A DNA stretch of 64,000 nucleotides from Alistipes sp. GTDB lineage: Bacteria > Bacteroidota > Bacteroidia > Bacteroidales > Rikenellaceae. The notes under the pieces are model-generated. The model had not been told where the DNA came from and did not search any database. It saw nothing but the letters and a program-made list of their open reading frames with translations. The position numbers and the translations under genes are program-made. Positions 44,627 to 54,819 of the stretch are shown here, piece after piece. How positions within the stretch are numbered: position 1 is the first letter of the stretch; every line of letters begins with the position of its first letter. The stretch lies in NCBI GenBank assembly GCA_017408825.1, contig JAFQTX010000037.1, positions 124,001-188,000 on the forward strand, read 5' to 3'.

Positions 44627-45808
44627 CTAAAACGGACAATCGTCATCATCTGTCACATTTGTCACATCCGTCACACTTGTCACATCCGTCACATCCGTCA
44701 CATTAGGGCACACCCCTGTGACAGTGTGACAGCGTGACAGCGTGACAAAAGCATCATCAGAGGTAGCGACCTCAGCCGTAGGGGTGCATACAAGGTTATC
44801 GTTGGCAACGAGCAAGCCCCTATCTATGAGGCGCTTAATCTGCATAGAGGCCGTGGAGCGCTTTAGGCCCTTGGTCTCGATAAGCCTATTCACAAGCGTC
44901 GTGCGCTCGATAGCGCCACCATAGACCTCATCGACAATGGAGACTATGTCGTTACGCTCGCCCTCATTTCGTGGCAGGTCGCAGAGCTCGGGGATGCCCT
45001 CAGCGTTAATCGCGAAGGCAAAACGCTCGAAGGGCTCGTTGCGACAGAACTGCGGCTCGACAACCGACCTTTCACCCACACGGTGTACGAAGAGCACGCT
45101 CTCGGACTTGCGCTGCAACGACGAGCCGAGGTGGCCACGTGCCTTGTCGCTACCAGGATTGGTATGCAACACACATATTATATGTGTATTGGTACGTGTC
45201 GATAGCGCCATAAGCTCCGCAACCAGCGCATCGCTCTCCTCCAAGTCGTTGGTATTGCGTTGTAGGTCGGCGATGCCATCAATGACTATGATGTCGTAGA
45301 CACCTACACGCAGAGCATCGTACAACATAGCCTTGCGGTCGTGCGGAGCAAGCTCACGTAGGGCAAGGGTCGTGAGTCGTGGCTCGCACCTTAGCCCCGT
45401 GACGGCTGCTCCTGTCATCGTAGCGATGCGTGAGATAACCTTGCGCACGTGACGCTCACCCTGCTCGGTATCAACCCACAGAACATTCAAATACATATTA
45501 TTATCTATGTTTTTGAAGTTGTTGATACACCTTGCAGGTAGCGATATGGCTGAGGCTACAAGCGCCGAGGTTAGGAATGTCTTGCGAGACTTTGCCTCGC
45601 CACATATGGCCGAGATATTACCTCGAGAGCATACACACGCACCATTAATACTTATTAATGGCTCGATGTCGGGTAGCTCCTTCGACATATCTACGACGTA
45701 GGGTACTACACGCTCACGTGCCATATCCTCCTCGAGGAGCTGCTCAGGCGTGGGAGCGTTGATGATGCGGTCGATAACCGCTGCATTGAGATTGGAGTTG
45801 TCAGACAT
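44627..45808 (-). CDS. RepA-like AAA ATPase with a repetitive C-terminal tail
   Basis: 393 residues. The ATPase core of the hexameric-helicase RepA/AAA_25 type has Walker A CGEAKSRKTF near residue 69 (a variant P-loop), LWVDTEQGERHVRKV near 108, Walker B DIIVIDGIADL near 173 and CVLHTNPGSDKARGHLGSS near 215. A winged-helix-like segment follows (TLVNRLIETKGLKRSTASMQIKRLIDRGLL, in part). The tail from about 370 consists of VTDVTD-type repeats encoded by a 9-bp DNA repeat, ending DDDDCPF. Such ATPases usually belong to plasmids or mobile elements, but no integrase or relaxase is near. Its 5' leader likely includes hairpin array A5. Confidence 0.8.
   Translation of the reverse strand: MSDNSNLNAAVIDRIINAPTPEQLLEEDMARERVVPYVVDMSKELPDIEPLISINGACVCSRGNISAICGEAKSRKTFLTSALVASAISLPARCINNFKNIDNNMYLNVLWVDTEQGERHVRKVISRIATMTGAAVTGLRCEPRLTTLALRELAPHDRKAMLYDALRVGVYDIIVIDGIADLQRNTNDLEESDALVAELMALSTRTNTHIICVLHTNPGSDKARGHLGSSLQRKSESVLFVHRVGERSVVEPQFCRNEPFERFAFAINAEGIPELCDLPRNEGERNDIVSIVDEVYGGAIERTTLVNRLIETKGLKRSTASMQIKRLIDRGLLVANDNLVCTPTAEVATSDDAFVTLSRCHTVTGVCPNVTDVTDVTSVTDVTNVTDDDDCPF
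44640..44745. repeat. TGTGACGGA-type nonamer repeat, inverted partner of 46211-46255
   Basis: Within the 3' end of the ATPase gene: six or more copies of GTCACATCC, then GGGCACACCCCTGTGACAGT and GACAGCGTGACAGCGTGAC. The second part is repeated in inverted orientation about 1.5 kb away. Confidence 0.75.
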
Positions 45809-45835
45809 AGAGATTAAATTATAAATTGGTGATTA

Positions 45836-46085
45836 GAGAGGGTTGGGCGAGCCTGCGGCTCTAAAGGGTTGTTCGCCCGCTGAAGCGGGCTAAAGAGTAG
45901 TTCGCACCTAAAGGTGCTAAAGGGTAATTGAAGGGAGTTTTTTCCCTTTAGCTGCGTAGCAGCGCACAACTCTTTAGCTGCGTAGCAGCGCACAACTCTT
46001 TAGCTGCGAAGCAGCGCACTACCCTTTAGCTGCGAAGCAGCGCACTACCCTTTAGCTGCGTAGCAGCGCTCAACCCTTTCGTTCA
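45836..46085. repeat. CTAAAGGG hairpin array A5, in the probable ATPase leader
   Basis: About eight units: left stems GAGCCTGCGGCTC, CCCGCTGAAGCGGG and GCACCTAAAGGTGC; centre at about 45928-45955 GAAGGGAG-TTTTTT-CCCTTTAGC; then five units of GCTGCGTAGCAGC or GCTGCGAAGCAGC. A minus-strand promoter lies beyond it at 46106-46136. Confidence 0.85.
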
Positions 46086-46105
46086 ATCGCTGAACATTTG
46101 CAGTG

Positions 46106-46136
46106 CAAATATACAACATCAGAACAGCGAAGTCAA
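46106..46136 (-). promoter_or_regulatory. Promoter reading through array A5 into the ATPase gene
   Basis: Minus strand TTG, 20 bp, TATATTTG (plus: CAAATATA at 46106-46113, CAA at 46134-46136). Predicted leader of about 295 nt that includes all of A5. Confidence 0.5.
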
Positions 46137-46189
46137 GTATTTTAACAAATATTTTATTCTAAACTTTTTGGAAACGTCGCCACCGAGGG

Positions 46190-46340
46190 CCACACGTAGT
46201 CACATAGTCACGTTGTCACGTTGTCACGTTGTCACACTGTCACAGGGGTGTGCCCATATGTGACAGATGTGACAGATGTGACTCTTGTGACAAGCACCAC
46301 CGCTGATGTGACTCGAGCGACTCTTGTGACTAATGATGTT
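46190..46340. repeat. GTCACGTTG and TGTGACAGA nonamer repeats
   Basis: Four GTCACGTTG-like units, GTCACACTGTCACAGGGGTG, then several TGTGACAGA/TGTGACTCT units. The segment 46211-46255 is an inverted near-copy of 44706-44745. No credible gene is encoded. Confidence 0.7.
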
Positions 46341-46467
46341 GATTACACGTGTTAATAGTCGATAGGTTAGGTCGATAGGCTCATAGAGAGTCATCCTAAC
46401 CCTCGAGTCTAACAACCAACCATAGTTTATGCTTATAGAAAAATAAAATAATATAATAAAAAAGCTA

Positions 46468-46498
46468 TTGCAGATTGAAAATAATCTACTATCTTTGC
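46468..46498 (+). promoter_or_regulatory. Promoter of rubrerythrin
   Basis: TTG (46469-46471), 19 bp, TATCTTTG (46491-46498); leader about 48 nt. Confidence 0.7.
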
Positions 46499-46549
46499 AT
46501 CAAGAAAAGAGAAGATAACTAAATTACAAACCTATAAACACTAAAGAGT

Positions 46550-47086
46550 ATGAAAGATTTGAAAGGAACTAAGACCGAGAAAAACTTGTGGGAGGCATTT
46601 GCAGGCGAGAGCCAGGCACGCAACAAGTACACATATTTTGCATCAAAGGCTAAGAAGGATGGCTACGTACAGATAGCTAAGATCTTCGAGGAGACAGCGG
46701 CTAACGAGAAGGAGCACGCTGAGATTTGGTTCAAGCTATTGCAGGGCATCGGCTCGACTGCCGAGAACCTTAAGTCGGCTGCCGAGGGCGAGAACTACGA
46801 GTGGACTGATATGTATTTCCAGATGGCTAAGGATGCTCGTGAGGAGGGCTTCGACCACATCGCATTCCTCTTTGACGAGGTGGGTAAGATCGAGCGTGAG
46901 CACGAGGAGCGCTACCGCAAGCTGTTGGCTAACGTTGAGGGTGGCTTGGTATTCTCACGTGACGGCGATATGATCTGGCAGTGCTCTAACTGTGGCCACA
47001 TCCACGTAGGCAAGGATGCTCCTAAGATGTGCCCTGTATGTACTCACCCACAGGATTACTTCCAGCTTAAGGCTGAGAACTATTAG
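46550..47086 (+). CDS. Rubrerythrin
   Basis: 178 residues. Di-iron four-helix domain with [20 protein letters not shown] (first Glu near 20), [16 protein letters not shown] (ExxH) and [15 protein letters not shown] (second ExxH), and a C-terminal rubredoxin domain with CSNCGH and CPVCTHP. It reduces hydrogen peroxide in the cytoplasm of anaerobes. Length slightly short of the 190-residue norm but complete. It is monocistronic with a consensus promoter. Confidence 0.96.
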   Translation: MKDLKGTKTEKNLWEAFAGESQARNKYTYFASKAKKDGYVQIAKIFEETAANEKEHAEIWFKLLQGIGSTAENLKSAAEGENYEWTDMYFQMAKDAREEGFDHIAFLFDEVGKIEREHEERYRKLLANVEGGLVFSRDGDMIWQCSNCGHIHVGKDAPKMCPVCTHPQDYFQLKAENY

Positions 47087-47204
47087 TAGATACTGGTAGT
47101 TTCGCAAGAGACTTTCGAAGTTTTGGGGGCTTAGTGAAGATAGAGAGTGCGTTATATTCTCTACTCTCTCTAAGCTCCCTAAATTCATTAACACACACCA
47201 ACGT

Positions 47205-47981
47205 ATGACAACGCTACTTATCATCCTCGCACCATTTGTCGGCACCGTAGTTGGTGCTTCGGCAGTGATGTTTGCACGACAGAGTGTTGCACCTCGCATC
47301 ACCAAGGCGCTGCTGGGCTTTGCCGCCGGCGTGATGGTTGCCGCATCGGTATGGTCGCTATTAATACCATCGTTGGAGCTCTCCGAAGATCTCGGAGGAT
47401 TGAGTTGGATGCCCGCAGCCGTAGGCTTTATGCTCGGAATACTCTTCCTGCTGGGTCTCGACAGCCTCGTGCCACACCTCCACCCTGGAGGCACACAGCC
47501 CGAGGGACTAAGCTCTAAATTGGGACGTAGACCTATGCTTCTTATGGCCGTGACGCTACACAACATCCCTGAGGGTATGGCCGTGGGTGCTGTTGTTGCG
47601 GGGGCGATGGCGGGAGATGGTGCTGTGACGCTGAGTGCTGCAATGGCGCTGGCCGCAGGTATGGCCATACAGAATATCCCCGAGGGTGCTATAATCTCGC
47701 TGCCGCTACGCTCGGATGGCCTATCACGTGGTCGTGCGTGGTTGCTGGGAGGTCTCTCGGGAGTTGTCGAGCCATTAGCGGCAATAGCTATGATAGTGCT
47801 CTACGACCAAATTGCGGGGGCACTACCCTATCTGCTTGCCTTCTCGGCGGGCGCAATGCTCTATGTTGTTGTCGAGGAGCTTATCCCCGAGACGCAGCAG
47901 GGCAAACACTCCGACACGGGCACTGTGGCCTTTGCCATAGGCTTTGTCGTGATGATGATACTCGATGTGGCGATAGGATAG
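47205..47981 (+). CDS. ZIP family divalent-metal transporter
   Basis: 258 residues with about eight hydrophobic segments. The ZIP metal-path motifs are HNIPEGMAVG near residue 125 and QNIPEGAIISLPL near 155 (the second has Gln for His), and EPLAAIAM follows. ZupT-like transporters bring zinc, iron or manganese across the inner membrane. A variable cytoplasmic loop (residues about 85-110) includes HLHPGGTQP. No promoter was recognised in the 118-bp gap after rubrerythrin; cotranscription is possible. Confidence 0.92.
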   Translation: MTTLLIILAPFVGTVVGASAVMFARQSVAPRITKALLGFAAGVMVAASVWSLLIPSLELSEDLGGLSWMPAAVGFMLGILFLLGLDSLVPHLHPGGTQPEGLSSKLGRRPMLLMAVTLHNIPEGMAVGAVVAGAMAGDGAVTLSAAMALAAGMAIQNIPEGAIISLPLRSDGLSRGRAWLLGGLSGVVEPLAAIAMIVLYDQIAGALPYLLAFSAGAMLYVVVEELIPETQQGKHSDTGTVAFAIGFVVMMILDVAIG

Positions 47982-47984
47982 CCT

Positions 47985-48626
47985 CTACTTCACACGTATA
48001 AGGTTGATGCCATCACGTATAGGCACGATGACATTATCGACCCTCTCGTCCTCCCTGACCATACGGTTGAACTCAACGATAGCCTCCGTATGGCGGTCGT
48101 TACGTGCGATAGGCTCTGCGACCTTACCATACCACAAAATATTGTCGGCTAACATCACCGAGCCGCTACGCACATATCCACCATCCATCAACATACGGTA
48201 GTAGTCGGGATACTCACGCTTGTCGCCATCAATAAATACCATATCGTAGACCTCGCCAAGGCGTGGCACAACCTCGAGTGCCGAGCCAATATGGTGACGT
48301 ATGCGCGAGCCATACTCCGACTCGGCAAAATACTTTGCGGCGATATCCTCAAGCTCGTCATCAACCTCGATAGTGTCGATAAAAGCACCCTCGTCAAGGC
48401 CACGTGCAAGGCTTAGGGCCGAGTAACCCGTGAAGGTGCCTATCTCGAGTATTCGCCGTGGGCGCATCATACGCACAAGCATCTCGAGGAGCTTGCCCTG
48501 AAGGTGTCCCGAGATCATTCGTGGGTTGATAACACGCAGATATGTCTCACGCTCAAGGCGGTGAAGCAGTGCCTCCTCGGGCTTGGTGTTATCCAAGATA
48601 TATTGTTCAAGTCTATCCATCGTCAC
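47985..48626 (-). CDS. Class I SAM-dependent O-methyltransferase
   Basis: 213 residues. Motif I ILEIGTFTGYSALSLARGL near 60, the acidic IDTIEVDDELEDIA, and MVFIDGDKREYPDYY near 130 (metal-binding Asp) match the catechol/caffeoyl-CoA-type O-methyltransferase family (Methyltransf_3). The substrate is unknown. Its start is 1 bp after the M16 peptidase stop, placing it last in the dapB-lepB-YigZ-uvrA-M16 run. It converges on the ZIP gene with only 3 bp between. Confidence 0.92.
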   Translation of the reverse strand: MTMDRLEQYILDNTKPEEALLHRLERETYLRVINPRMISGHLQGKLLEMLVRMMRPRRILEIGTFTGYSALSLARGLDEGAFIDTIEVDDELEDIAAKYFAESEYGSRIRHHIGSALEVVPRLGEVYDMVFIDGDKREYPDYYRMLMDGGYVRSGSVMLADNILWYGKVAEPIARNDRHTEAIVEFNRMVREDERVDNVIVPIRDGINLIRVK

Positions 48627-48627
48627 A

Positions 48628-49845
48628 CTATTTATATATCAACTGCGACAGCTGCGAGAAGCAGTCGTTGGCCACGTCGCATATCTGCTCTACGGTGATT
48701 GCCATAACCTTCTTATATGCCTCCTCGAGCGTATCTATATCCTTATATAGCAAGTAGCTCTTGCCCGCACCGAGCATATACCCCTCGTTAGACTCCATCG
48801 ACACAGCCATCTGGGCGATAAACTGACGCTTGGCAACACCGAGTCGGCGTGGCGTAAGGCGCTGGGAGCGTAGAGCCTCAATCTGCTTGGCGATAAGCTC
48901 TAAGCAGTGGTCCGAGTGGCAGTGGTCCGACGAGAAGTAGATGGCCACAATGCCACTATCCGAATAGGGGGTATAGCTTGCCTCGACGTTGTACGTAAGG
49001 CCGTGTTTCTCACGTAGCTCGATATTAAGCAGCGAGTTGGCAAAGGGGCCTCCGAGCACGTTACACAGCAGCGCCAAGGGCAGACGTCGCTCATCCGAAA
49101 TGCCGTAGCCACGTGTGCCCACAATGCCGTGCGACTGATGTGTATGGCGATGCTGCACAACACTAAAGGGCACATATACATCGGGCGTCACACGCTTGTA
49201 GCCACGCTCGGTAGGCTCATAACCGCCCAAATAGCGCTCGGCGACACTACGTGCCGTCGAAGCCGAGAAGTTGCCGATAGAGGAGAAGACCATCTGGTCG
49301 GTGGTATATGTGCGCTCGACAAAGCTACGCAGCTCGTTGGTCGATAGCCTCTCGAGTGTCGTCTTCTTGCCGAGGATGTTGTGGCCGAGCTCCGAGCCAC
49401 GGAATATCATATCCTCGAAGTCGTCATAGATGCGCTCCGAGGGTGAGTCCTTATAGGAGTTTATCTCGTCGGCGATCACCTCACGCTCCTTGCGCAGCTC
49501 GCTCTCTGGGAACGTGGAGTGGAACATAACATCCGATATAAGCTCTACCGAACGGCGAAAATCACGGCGCAGCGACGTGGCGTGCAGCGTGGTATCCTCC
49601 TTTGTGGTGTAGGCATTGAGCTCGCCACCGAGGTTTTCGAGTCGGCAGTTCACCTGATAGGCCCGACGACGCTCCGTACCCTTAAAGAGTGCGTGCTCGG
49701 TAAAGTGGGCGATGCCATACTCCCCTTTAAGCTCATCACGGCTGCCAGCATTTACCACTAAGGCGCAGTGCGACACGCCACTTGCCACCTGACGATGTAT
49801 GCCACGAATGCCGTTAGGCAGTATATATGTTTCAAACTCTCTCAT
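48628..49845 (-). CDS. M16 family zinc peptidase
   Basis: 405 residues from ATG 49845 ([12 protein letters not shown]). The frame runs back to 49974 but that part overlaps uvrA and has no M16 sense. The inverted zinc motif HFTEH (HxxEH) is in GIAHFTEHALFKGTERR near residue 46, and the distal Glu is in EREVIADEINSYKDSP near 120; the second half has the R/Y motif region LREKHGLTYNVEASYTPY (in part). It resembles processing-peptidase-like M16B proteins, cytoplasmic or periplasmic; no signal peptide is seen. It overlaps the end of uvrA by 14 bp. Confidence 0.92.
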   Translation of the reverse strand: MREFETYILPNGIRGIHRQVASGVSHCALVVNAGSRDELKGEYGIAHFTEHALFKGTERRRAYQVNCRLENLGGELNAYTTKEDTTLHATSLRRDFRRSVELISDVMFHSTFPESELRKEREVIADEINSYKDSPSERIYDDFEDMIFRGSELGHNILGKKTTLERLSTNELRSFVERTYTTDQMVFSSIGNFSASTARSVAERYLGGYEPTERGYKRVTPDVYVPFSVVQHRHTHQSHGIVGTRGYGISDERRLPLALLCNVLGGPFANSLLNIELREKHGLTYNVEASYTPYSDSGIVAIYFSSDHCHSDHCLELIAKQIEALRSQRLTPRRLGVAKRQFIAQMAVSMESNEGYMLGAGKSYLLYKDIDTLEEAYKKVMAITVEQICDVANDCFSQLSQLIYK

Positions 49846-52612
49846 CTCTCTTACGTAAAAACTCTCCTGTGTAGCTCTCGGCACACTCTGCCACCTGGTC
49901 GGGAGTGCCCGCAACAACCACACGACCACCATCAACACCCGCCTCAGGGCCGAGGTCGATAACCCAGTCGGCACACTTGATGACCTCCATATTATGCTCT
50001 ACGACAACAACGCTATGGCCACGCTCGATAAGCGCATCAAAGGCCGACAACAGACGACCTATATCGTGGAAGTGGAGTCCCGTTGTAGGCTCATCAAATA
50101 TAAACATCACACGCTCCGACGAGCGCTCCTTAGTAAGGAACGAGGCAAGCTTCACACGCTGCGACTCTCCTCCCGATAGCGTCGAGGAGCTTTGACCCAG
50201 CTTGACATAGCCGAGGCCCACACGTTGCAGGGGCACGATGCGCTCCACGATACGCCTGCACGTACTATTTGTCTTATCCTCCGAGAAGAACTCTACGGCC
50301 TCATCTACCGACATCTCGAGGATGTCGTATATCGACTTATCACGATACTTAACCTCAAGTATCTCGGGCTTAAATCTCTTTCCTCCGCACGCCTCGCACT
50401 GAAGCTCCACGTCGGCCATAAACTGCATCGACACCTTGATAACACCCTCGCCCTCGCACTCCTCGCACCTACCACCAGGCATATTAAACGAGAATGCCGT
50501 GGCCGGTACTCCCGTATGCTTGGCATAGGGCTGGTCGGCAAACAGACGACGTATCTCGTCGTAGGCCTTGATATAGGTCACGGGGTTCGAACGTGTAGAC
50601 TTGCCGATAGGCTGCTGCGACACCATCTCCACACCGTTCAGCAGGCGTGTATCGACATCTATGCCGTCGTGATCGCCTGGCGTGAGCGTGGTCTCGGAGA
50701 GCCTGCGCTTAAGTGCGGGGAACAACACATCGTCGGCCAGCGACGACTTTCCCGAGCCCGAGACTCCAGTGATGCAGGTAAGCACGCCAAGGGGTATCTC
50801 CACGTCGATATTCTTTAGGTTGTTATGGCGCACGCCACGTAGCCGCACACTTCCAGCGGCAGCACGACGACGCTCCGGCGTAGCAATGCTCCTACGTCCC
50901 GCAAGATAGTCGGCCGTAAGTGTCGAGGCACTCTCAATCTCGCTTGCAGGGCCGTTATATACCACCTCGCCACCACACACTCCCGCCTCAGGGCCGAGGT
51001 CCACGATCCAGTCGGCAGCACGCATAACCTCCTCCTCGTGCTCAACGACAATAACCGTATTATCGAGGTCACGCAGCTCCTTGAGCACACCTATAAGGCG
51101 CTGAGTATCACGGGGATGAAGACCTATGCTTGGCTCATCGAGGATATACATCGAGCCTACAAGGTTGCTGCCCAACGACGTAGATAGGTTGATGCGCTGC
51201 GACTCTCCGCCCGACAACGTGGAGGATAGACGGTCGAGCGTGAGGTAGTGTAGTCCTACATCCATAAGGTATCCCAGACGGTTGCGAATTTCGAGCAGCA
51301 CACGCTCTGCCGCCGCCGCATCACGCTCATCGAGCTCGAGTGTAGAGAAGAACTTCGCCAGCTCACCAATGGTCATACGCACCAGCTCGGCAATGTTACG
51401 CCCTCCAACACGCACATACAGCGCCTCGGGGCGCAGACGTGCGCCGTGACACTGCGGGCAGAGCCTCTTACCCACGTAGCGAGCCTTAAGTGCACGATAC
51501 TGCACCTTATGGCGCTGAGTATCGACATAGGCAAAGAAGTCGTCGATACCGTGAAAATATTCGTTGCCACGCCACAGCAACTCACGCTCCGCATCGCTCA
51601 GCGCATAGTAGGGCGTGTGTATCGGGAAACCAAAGCGTGACGAGCTAAGGATAAGCTCCTGCCTCCAGCGACTCATCGAAGCGCCATTCCAGCAGGCCAC
51701 AGCACCATCGTAGACGCTCTTCGACTTATCGGGCACCACAAGGTTTTCGTCGATGCCGAGCACCTTGCCATAGCCCTCACATACCGGACAAGCGCCTATC
51801 GGGTTATTAAACGAGAAGAGGTGCTCGGTAGGTCGCTCAAAGCTGATACCCCCCTCGTCGAAGTGTGTCGAGTAGCTCTCGAGGGTGTCGGTCTGCAAGA
51901 ACATCTGCCCCGAGCCATAGCCCATAGCTCTGGCCACAGAGTCCGACATACGTGATACGCTATCTTGGTCGTGGGCCACCTTAATACGGTCTACCACCAC
52001 CAACACATCATCTATCGAGAGCTCGGCACTAATCTGCGGCATAAACTCCTCGACGAGCATCACCTCGCCACGATATATCACCCTGTTTACGCCATCTTCG
52101 ATGAGCGTGAGCATACGTTCAACGATACCCTCCGACTGCTTCAGCAGCAACGGTGCTGCTATGAGAACCCTCTCACCATCCTCGAGTTGCAACACTCTAT
52201 CCACCACATCATCGACCTCGTAGCAACGTATCTCAGCACCCGTTAGGGGCGAGTATGTGCGGCCAATGCGGGCGAAGAGCAACTTCAAGTAGTCGTATAT
52301 CTCTGTGGTTGTGCCCACCGTAGAGCGAGGATTGCGTGACGACACCTTCTGCTCGATGGCGATGGCAGGCGCTATACCCTCAATAAGATCGACATCGGGT
52401 TTTTCAACACGCCCCAAGAACTGACGGGCATAGGCCGAGAGGCTCTCCACATAGCGGCGTTGTCCCTCGGCAAAGATAGTATCGAATGCCAACGTAGACT
52501 TTCCCGAACCCGACAGGCCAGTCACCACGACGAGCTTCGAGTGCGGAATCTCCACATCGACATTTTTGAGGTTGTGCACCCTCGCACCCTTTATGACTAT
52601 CTTCGACTCCAA
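49832..52612 (-). CDS. uvrA: Excinuclease ABC subunit A
   Basis: 926 residues. Two ABC ATPase halves: Walker [10 protein letters not shown] at 32-40 and GVSGSGKSS near 620, ABC signatures LSGGESQRI and LSGGESQRV, and zinc modules with CPVC, CPQC and CEEC/CEAC pairs. UvrA recognises damage in nucleotide-excision repair and loads UvrB. Length and domain order are normal for the housekeeping protein. It is transcribed in the dapB-to-methyltransferase run. Confidence 0.97.
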   Translation of the reverse strand: MESKIVIKGARVHNLKNVDVEIPHSKLVVVTGLSGSGKSTLAFDTIFAEGQRRYVESLSAYARQFLGRVEKPDVDLIEGIAPAIAIEQKVSSRNPRSTVGTTTEIYDYLKLLFARIGRTYSPLTGAEIRCYEVDDVVDRVLQLEDGERVLIAAPLLLKQSEGIVERMLTLIEDGVNRVIYRGEVMLVEEFMPQISAELSIDDVLVVVDRIKVAHDQDSVSRMSDSVARAMGYGSGQMFLQTDTLESYSTHFDEGGISFERPTEHLFSFNNPIGACPVCEGYGKVLGIDENLVVPDKSKSVYDGAVACWNGASMSRWRQELILSSSRFGFPIHTPYYALSDAERELLWRGNEYFHGIDDFFAYVDTQRHKVQYRALKARYVGKRLCPQCHGARLRPEALYVRVGGRNIAELVRMTIGELAKFFSTLELDERDAAAAERVLLEIRNRLGYLMDVGLHYLTLDRLSSTLSGGESQRINLSTSLGSNLVGSMYILDEPSIGLHPRDTQRLIGVLKELRDLDNTVIVVEHEEEVMRAADWIVDLGPEAGVCGGEVVYNGPASEIESASTLTADYLAGRRSIATPERRRAAAGSVRLRGVRHNNLKNIDVEIPLGVLTCITGVSGSGKSSLADDVLFPALKRRLSETTLTPGDHDGIDVDTRLLNGVEMVSQQPIGKSTRSNPVTYIKAYDEIRRLFADQPYAKHTGVPATAFSFNMPGGRCEECEGEGVIKVSMQFMADVELQCEACGGKRFKPEILEVKYRDKSIYDILEMSVDEAVEFFSEDKTNSTCRRIVERIVPLQRVGLGYVKLGQSSSTLSGGESQRVKLASFLTKERSSERVMFIFDEPTTGLHFHDIGRLLSAFDALIERGHSVVVVEHNMEVIKCADWVIDLGPEAGVDGGRVVVAGTPDQVAECAESYTGEFLRKRDERV

Positions 52613-52688
52613 AACTACTCTGCAATTAGAAATGAGAACTTATAATTTAGGCTAAGTCCACTCCGAGCCCAAACATCTATGTCTATGA

Positions 52689-53291
52689 TTAATCCACACT
52701 TATCGTTGCACCCTCGACCTTCTCAAGGCGGCCGATAAGTTGCTCTGACTCCGACTCACGTATCGAGAGTGTCATCACACAGAGGTTATCGAAGGTCTGC
52801 TCCACGATGCGGGGTTGCATCTCCTTCACGATGCGCATCACGTCGTTCATCGCCACGTAGGAGAACTCCACCCTCACCACCACATCTACCGTGCGCTCCA
52901 CAATCTCGCACTCGGCCAACACCTGTGCCGTAGACTCCTTATATGCCGCAATAAGCCCCGGAACGCCGAGCTTCGTGCCACCAAAGTAGCGCACCACCAC
53001 AACAAGGCAGTTGGTCACCTCCTGCGATAGCAGCTGGCCAAGGATAGGCTTACCCGCCGTAGAGGAGGGCTCGCCATCGTCGTTGGCACGAAACTGCTCG
53101 CCGTGAGGTCCTAAGCGCCAAGCATAGCAGTGGTGAGTGGCATCGTACCAGCGCTTACGCAACGCGTCGAGCCGCTCCTTAATCTCTGCCTCGCTCTCCA
53201 CAGGGTAGGCATAAGTAAGAAACTTGCTGCTCAGCTGACGATAGGTCGTCTCGGCAGGTCGGGCAATGGTCTTATATGAGTCGGCAGCCAC
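52689..53291 (-). CDS. YigZ/IMPACT family protein
   Basis: 200 residues. The signature DDGEPSSTAGKPILGQL near 72 and VVVVRYFGGTKLGVPGL near 95 define the UPF0029/IMPACT N-terminal domain, and the C-terminal 70 residues (VRVEFSYVAMNDVMRIV) are the ferredoxin-like YigZ C-terminal domain. The bacterial function is not firmly known; a role linked to translation or nucleic acid is inferred from the eukaryotic homologue. It follows lepB by 10 bp. Confidence 0.92.
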   Translation of the reverse strand: MAADSYKTIARPAETTYRQLSSKFLTYAYPVESEAEIKERLDALRKRWYDATHHCYAWRLGPHGEQFRANDDGEPSSTAGKPILGQLLSQEVTNCLVVVVRYFGGTKLGVPGLIAAYKESTAQVLAECEIVERTVDVVVRVEFSYVAMNDVMRIVKEMQPRIVEQTFDNLCVMTLSIRESESEQLIGRLEKVEGATISVD

Positions 53292-53301
53292 TACTTTAGC
53301 T

Positions 53302-54765
53302 CTACTTTATCGACTTAAACATTCTATCCCAGCGTATGCCGCCGTGGTGTGGGTCCACCGAGAACCATACGTACGACGCCTTGCCCACGATGTGGTCCTC
53401 AGGGACAAAGCCCCAGAAGCGTGAGTCGAGCGATCCGTGACGGTTGTCGCCCATCATAAAGTAGTAGTCCTGCTCGAAGCAGTAGTCGGCACTCTCCACG
53501 CCATCGACAAGATAGCCGTCGCCACGACGCTCAAGAGAGTGACCCTCGTATACCTCGATTATACGGCCATAGAGTGCCACGTTATAGTCGTTAAGCTCAA
53601 CCTTAGCCCCAGCCTTAGGTATCCAGAGTGGACCAAAGTCATCAAGAGTCCACCCCGTGGCCACCGTATGAGGCACAAGGCGCTCACCAGCAAAGCCCTG
53701 CGACTTGCTGAGCTTATAGATGGTGGTATCGGCATATGAGTGCAACTCCTTGTCACGTAGCAGCACGTTGGTCTGCACACGTCCTGTCTTGCGGTTGTAG
53801 ATGTCGTAGAAATACTGCTTATTAGGGATCATCGGCTCGGGGTTATTGTTGTTGTGAACAACACCCTCGACAATACGCAGTGTATCGCCAGGTATGGCCA
53901 CACAGCGCTTTATATAGTTCTCCTTCTTATCCAGCGGACGTACGGCGATGGTATACTCCTCGGCTATCTTCTTACGACGCTCCTCGGTGATAGGCCCAAA
54001 CTCCGAGCTTAGCAACATCTGGTAGTAGCTCTCGGCAGCACGCTCCAAGACTACGGTGTCACCCTCGGGGAAGTTGAATACAACCACATCGCCACGCTTC
54101 ACCTCATCGCACCCCTTCAGGCGGCGGTAGTCTCGCTGCCACAAGGTAGAGAACGAGGCCTTAAGGTCGTTGCGTGGCATAGTGTTATGCACAAAGGGGA
54201 ACGACAGCGGCGTCATAGGCACACGTGGACCATACGAGGTCTTGTTCACAAGGATATAGTCACCCGCCATCAGCGTGCTCTCCATCGAGCCTGTGGGGAT
54301 GACAAACATCTGAAACCAGTAGAGCTGGATGATGGTGGCCACGACGGTAGCAAAGATTATGGCGTGCACCCAGCCATAGAGCCATACATATATCTTGCTA
54401 TTCGACTTAAGCTCCTCCCACAGCGCATAGGCAAACACCACGGCGAGCGTGAGGAGGAATACCCCCTCCCAGCGGAAGATGAACATATGGAGTATCACGC
54501 CTACAACAACGGCAAACACCAGCGCACACCATACAGCATAGAGCACCCTATACCAGCCATACTTCTCCATAAGGCGGGCGTGTAGCTTGGCACAATGGTG
54601 GCCGATGTAGTAGTCATAAATTATGGGGAGTGCTATGATGAGCGACCACGCCGCACCATACCATATGGCAAAGGCCACAACAATAATCGCCACTAAAATA
54701 GCCATAAGCCATGGACTACGAACAACACGGCCCACAGCAGCAAAAATATCCTTCAGCTTCTGCAT
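53302..54765 (-). CDS. lepB: Signal peptidase I
   Basis: 487 residues, the long form usual in Bacteroidota. About four membrane segments precede and surround a catalytic periplasmic domain: VIPTGSMESTLMAGDYILVN carries the nucleophile Ser160, NYIKRCVAIPGD carries the general base Lys286, and FMMGDNRHGSLDSRFWGFVP near 445 is the SDSR-type box E. It removes signal peptides of exported proteins. The long insertion between the Ser and Lys boxes is a family feature. Part of the dapB-lepB-YigZ-uvrA run. Confidence 0.96.
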   Translation of the reverse strand: MQKLKDIFAAVGRVVRSPWLMAILVAIIVVAFAIWYGAAWSLIIALPIIYDYYIGHHCAKLHARLMEKYGWYRVLYAVWCALVFAVVVGVILHMFIFRWEGVFLLTLAVVFAYALWEELKSNSKIYVWLYGWVHAIIFATVVATIIQLYWFQMFVIPTGSMESTLMAGDYILVNKTSYGPRVPMTPLSFPFVHNTMPRNDLKASFSTLWQRDYRRLKGCDEVKRGDVVVFNFPEGDTVVLERAAESYYQMLLSSEFGPITEERRKKIAEEYTIAVRPLDKKENYIKRCVAIPGDTLRIVEGVVHNNNNPEPMIPNKQYFYDIYNRKTGRVQTNVLLRDKELHSYADTTIYKLSKSQGFAGERLVPHTVATGWTLDDFGPLWIPKAGAKVELNDYNVALYGRIIEVYEGHSLERRGDGYLVDGVESADYCFEQDYYFMMGDNRHGSLDSRFWGFVPEDHIVGKASYVWFSVDPHHGGIRWDRMFKSIK

Positions 54766-54819
54766 AGATTTTCGATATTAGAGCATCGGCGAGCACACTC
54801 TACCGACACCTGTAAACAT

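Noticed and set aside
44546-44737. Plus-strand frame ending HIRAHPCDSVTA and minus frame 46224-46415 ending HIWAHPCDSVTT
   Set aside because: Both are translations of the GTCACATCC-type nonamer repeats; similarity reflects the inverted DNA repeat.
49846-49974. Longer start for the M16 peptidase
   Set aside because: The extra 43 codons overlap uvrA and lack similarity to M16; the ATG at 49845 begins the family N-terminus.
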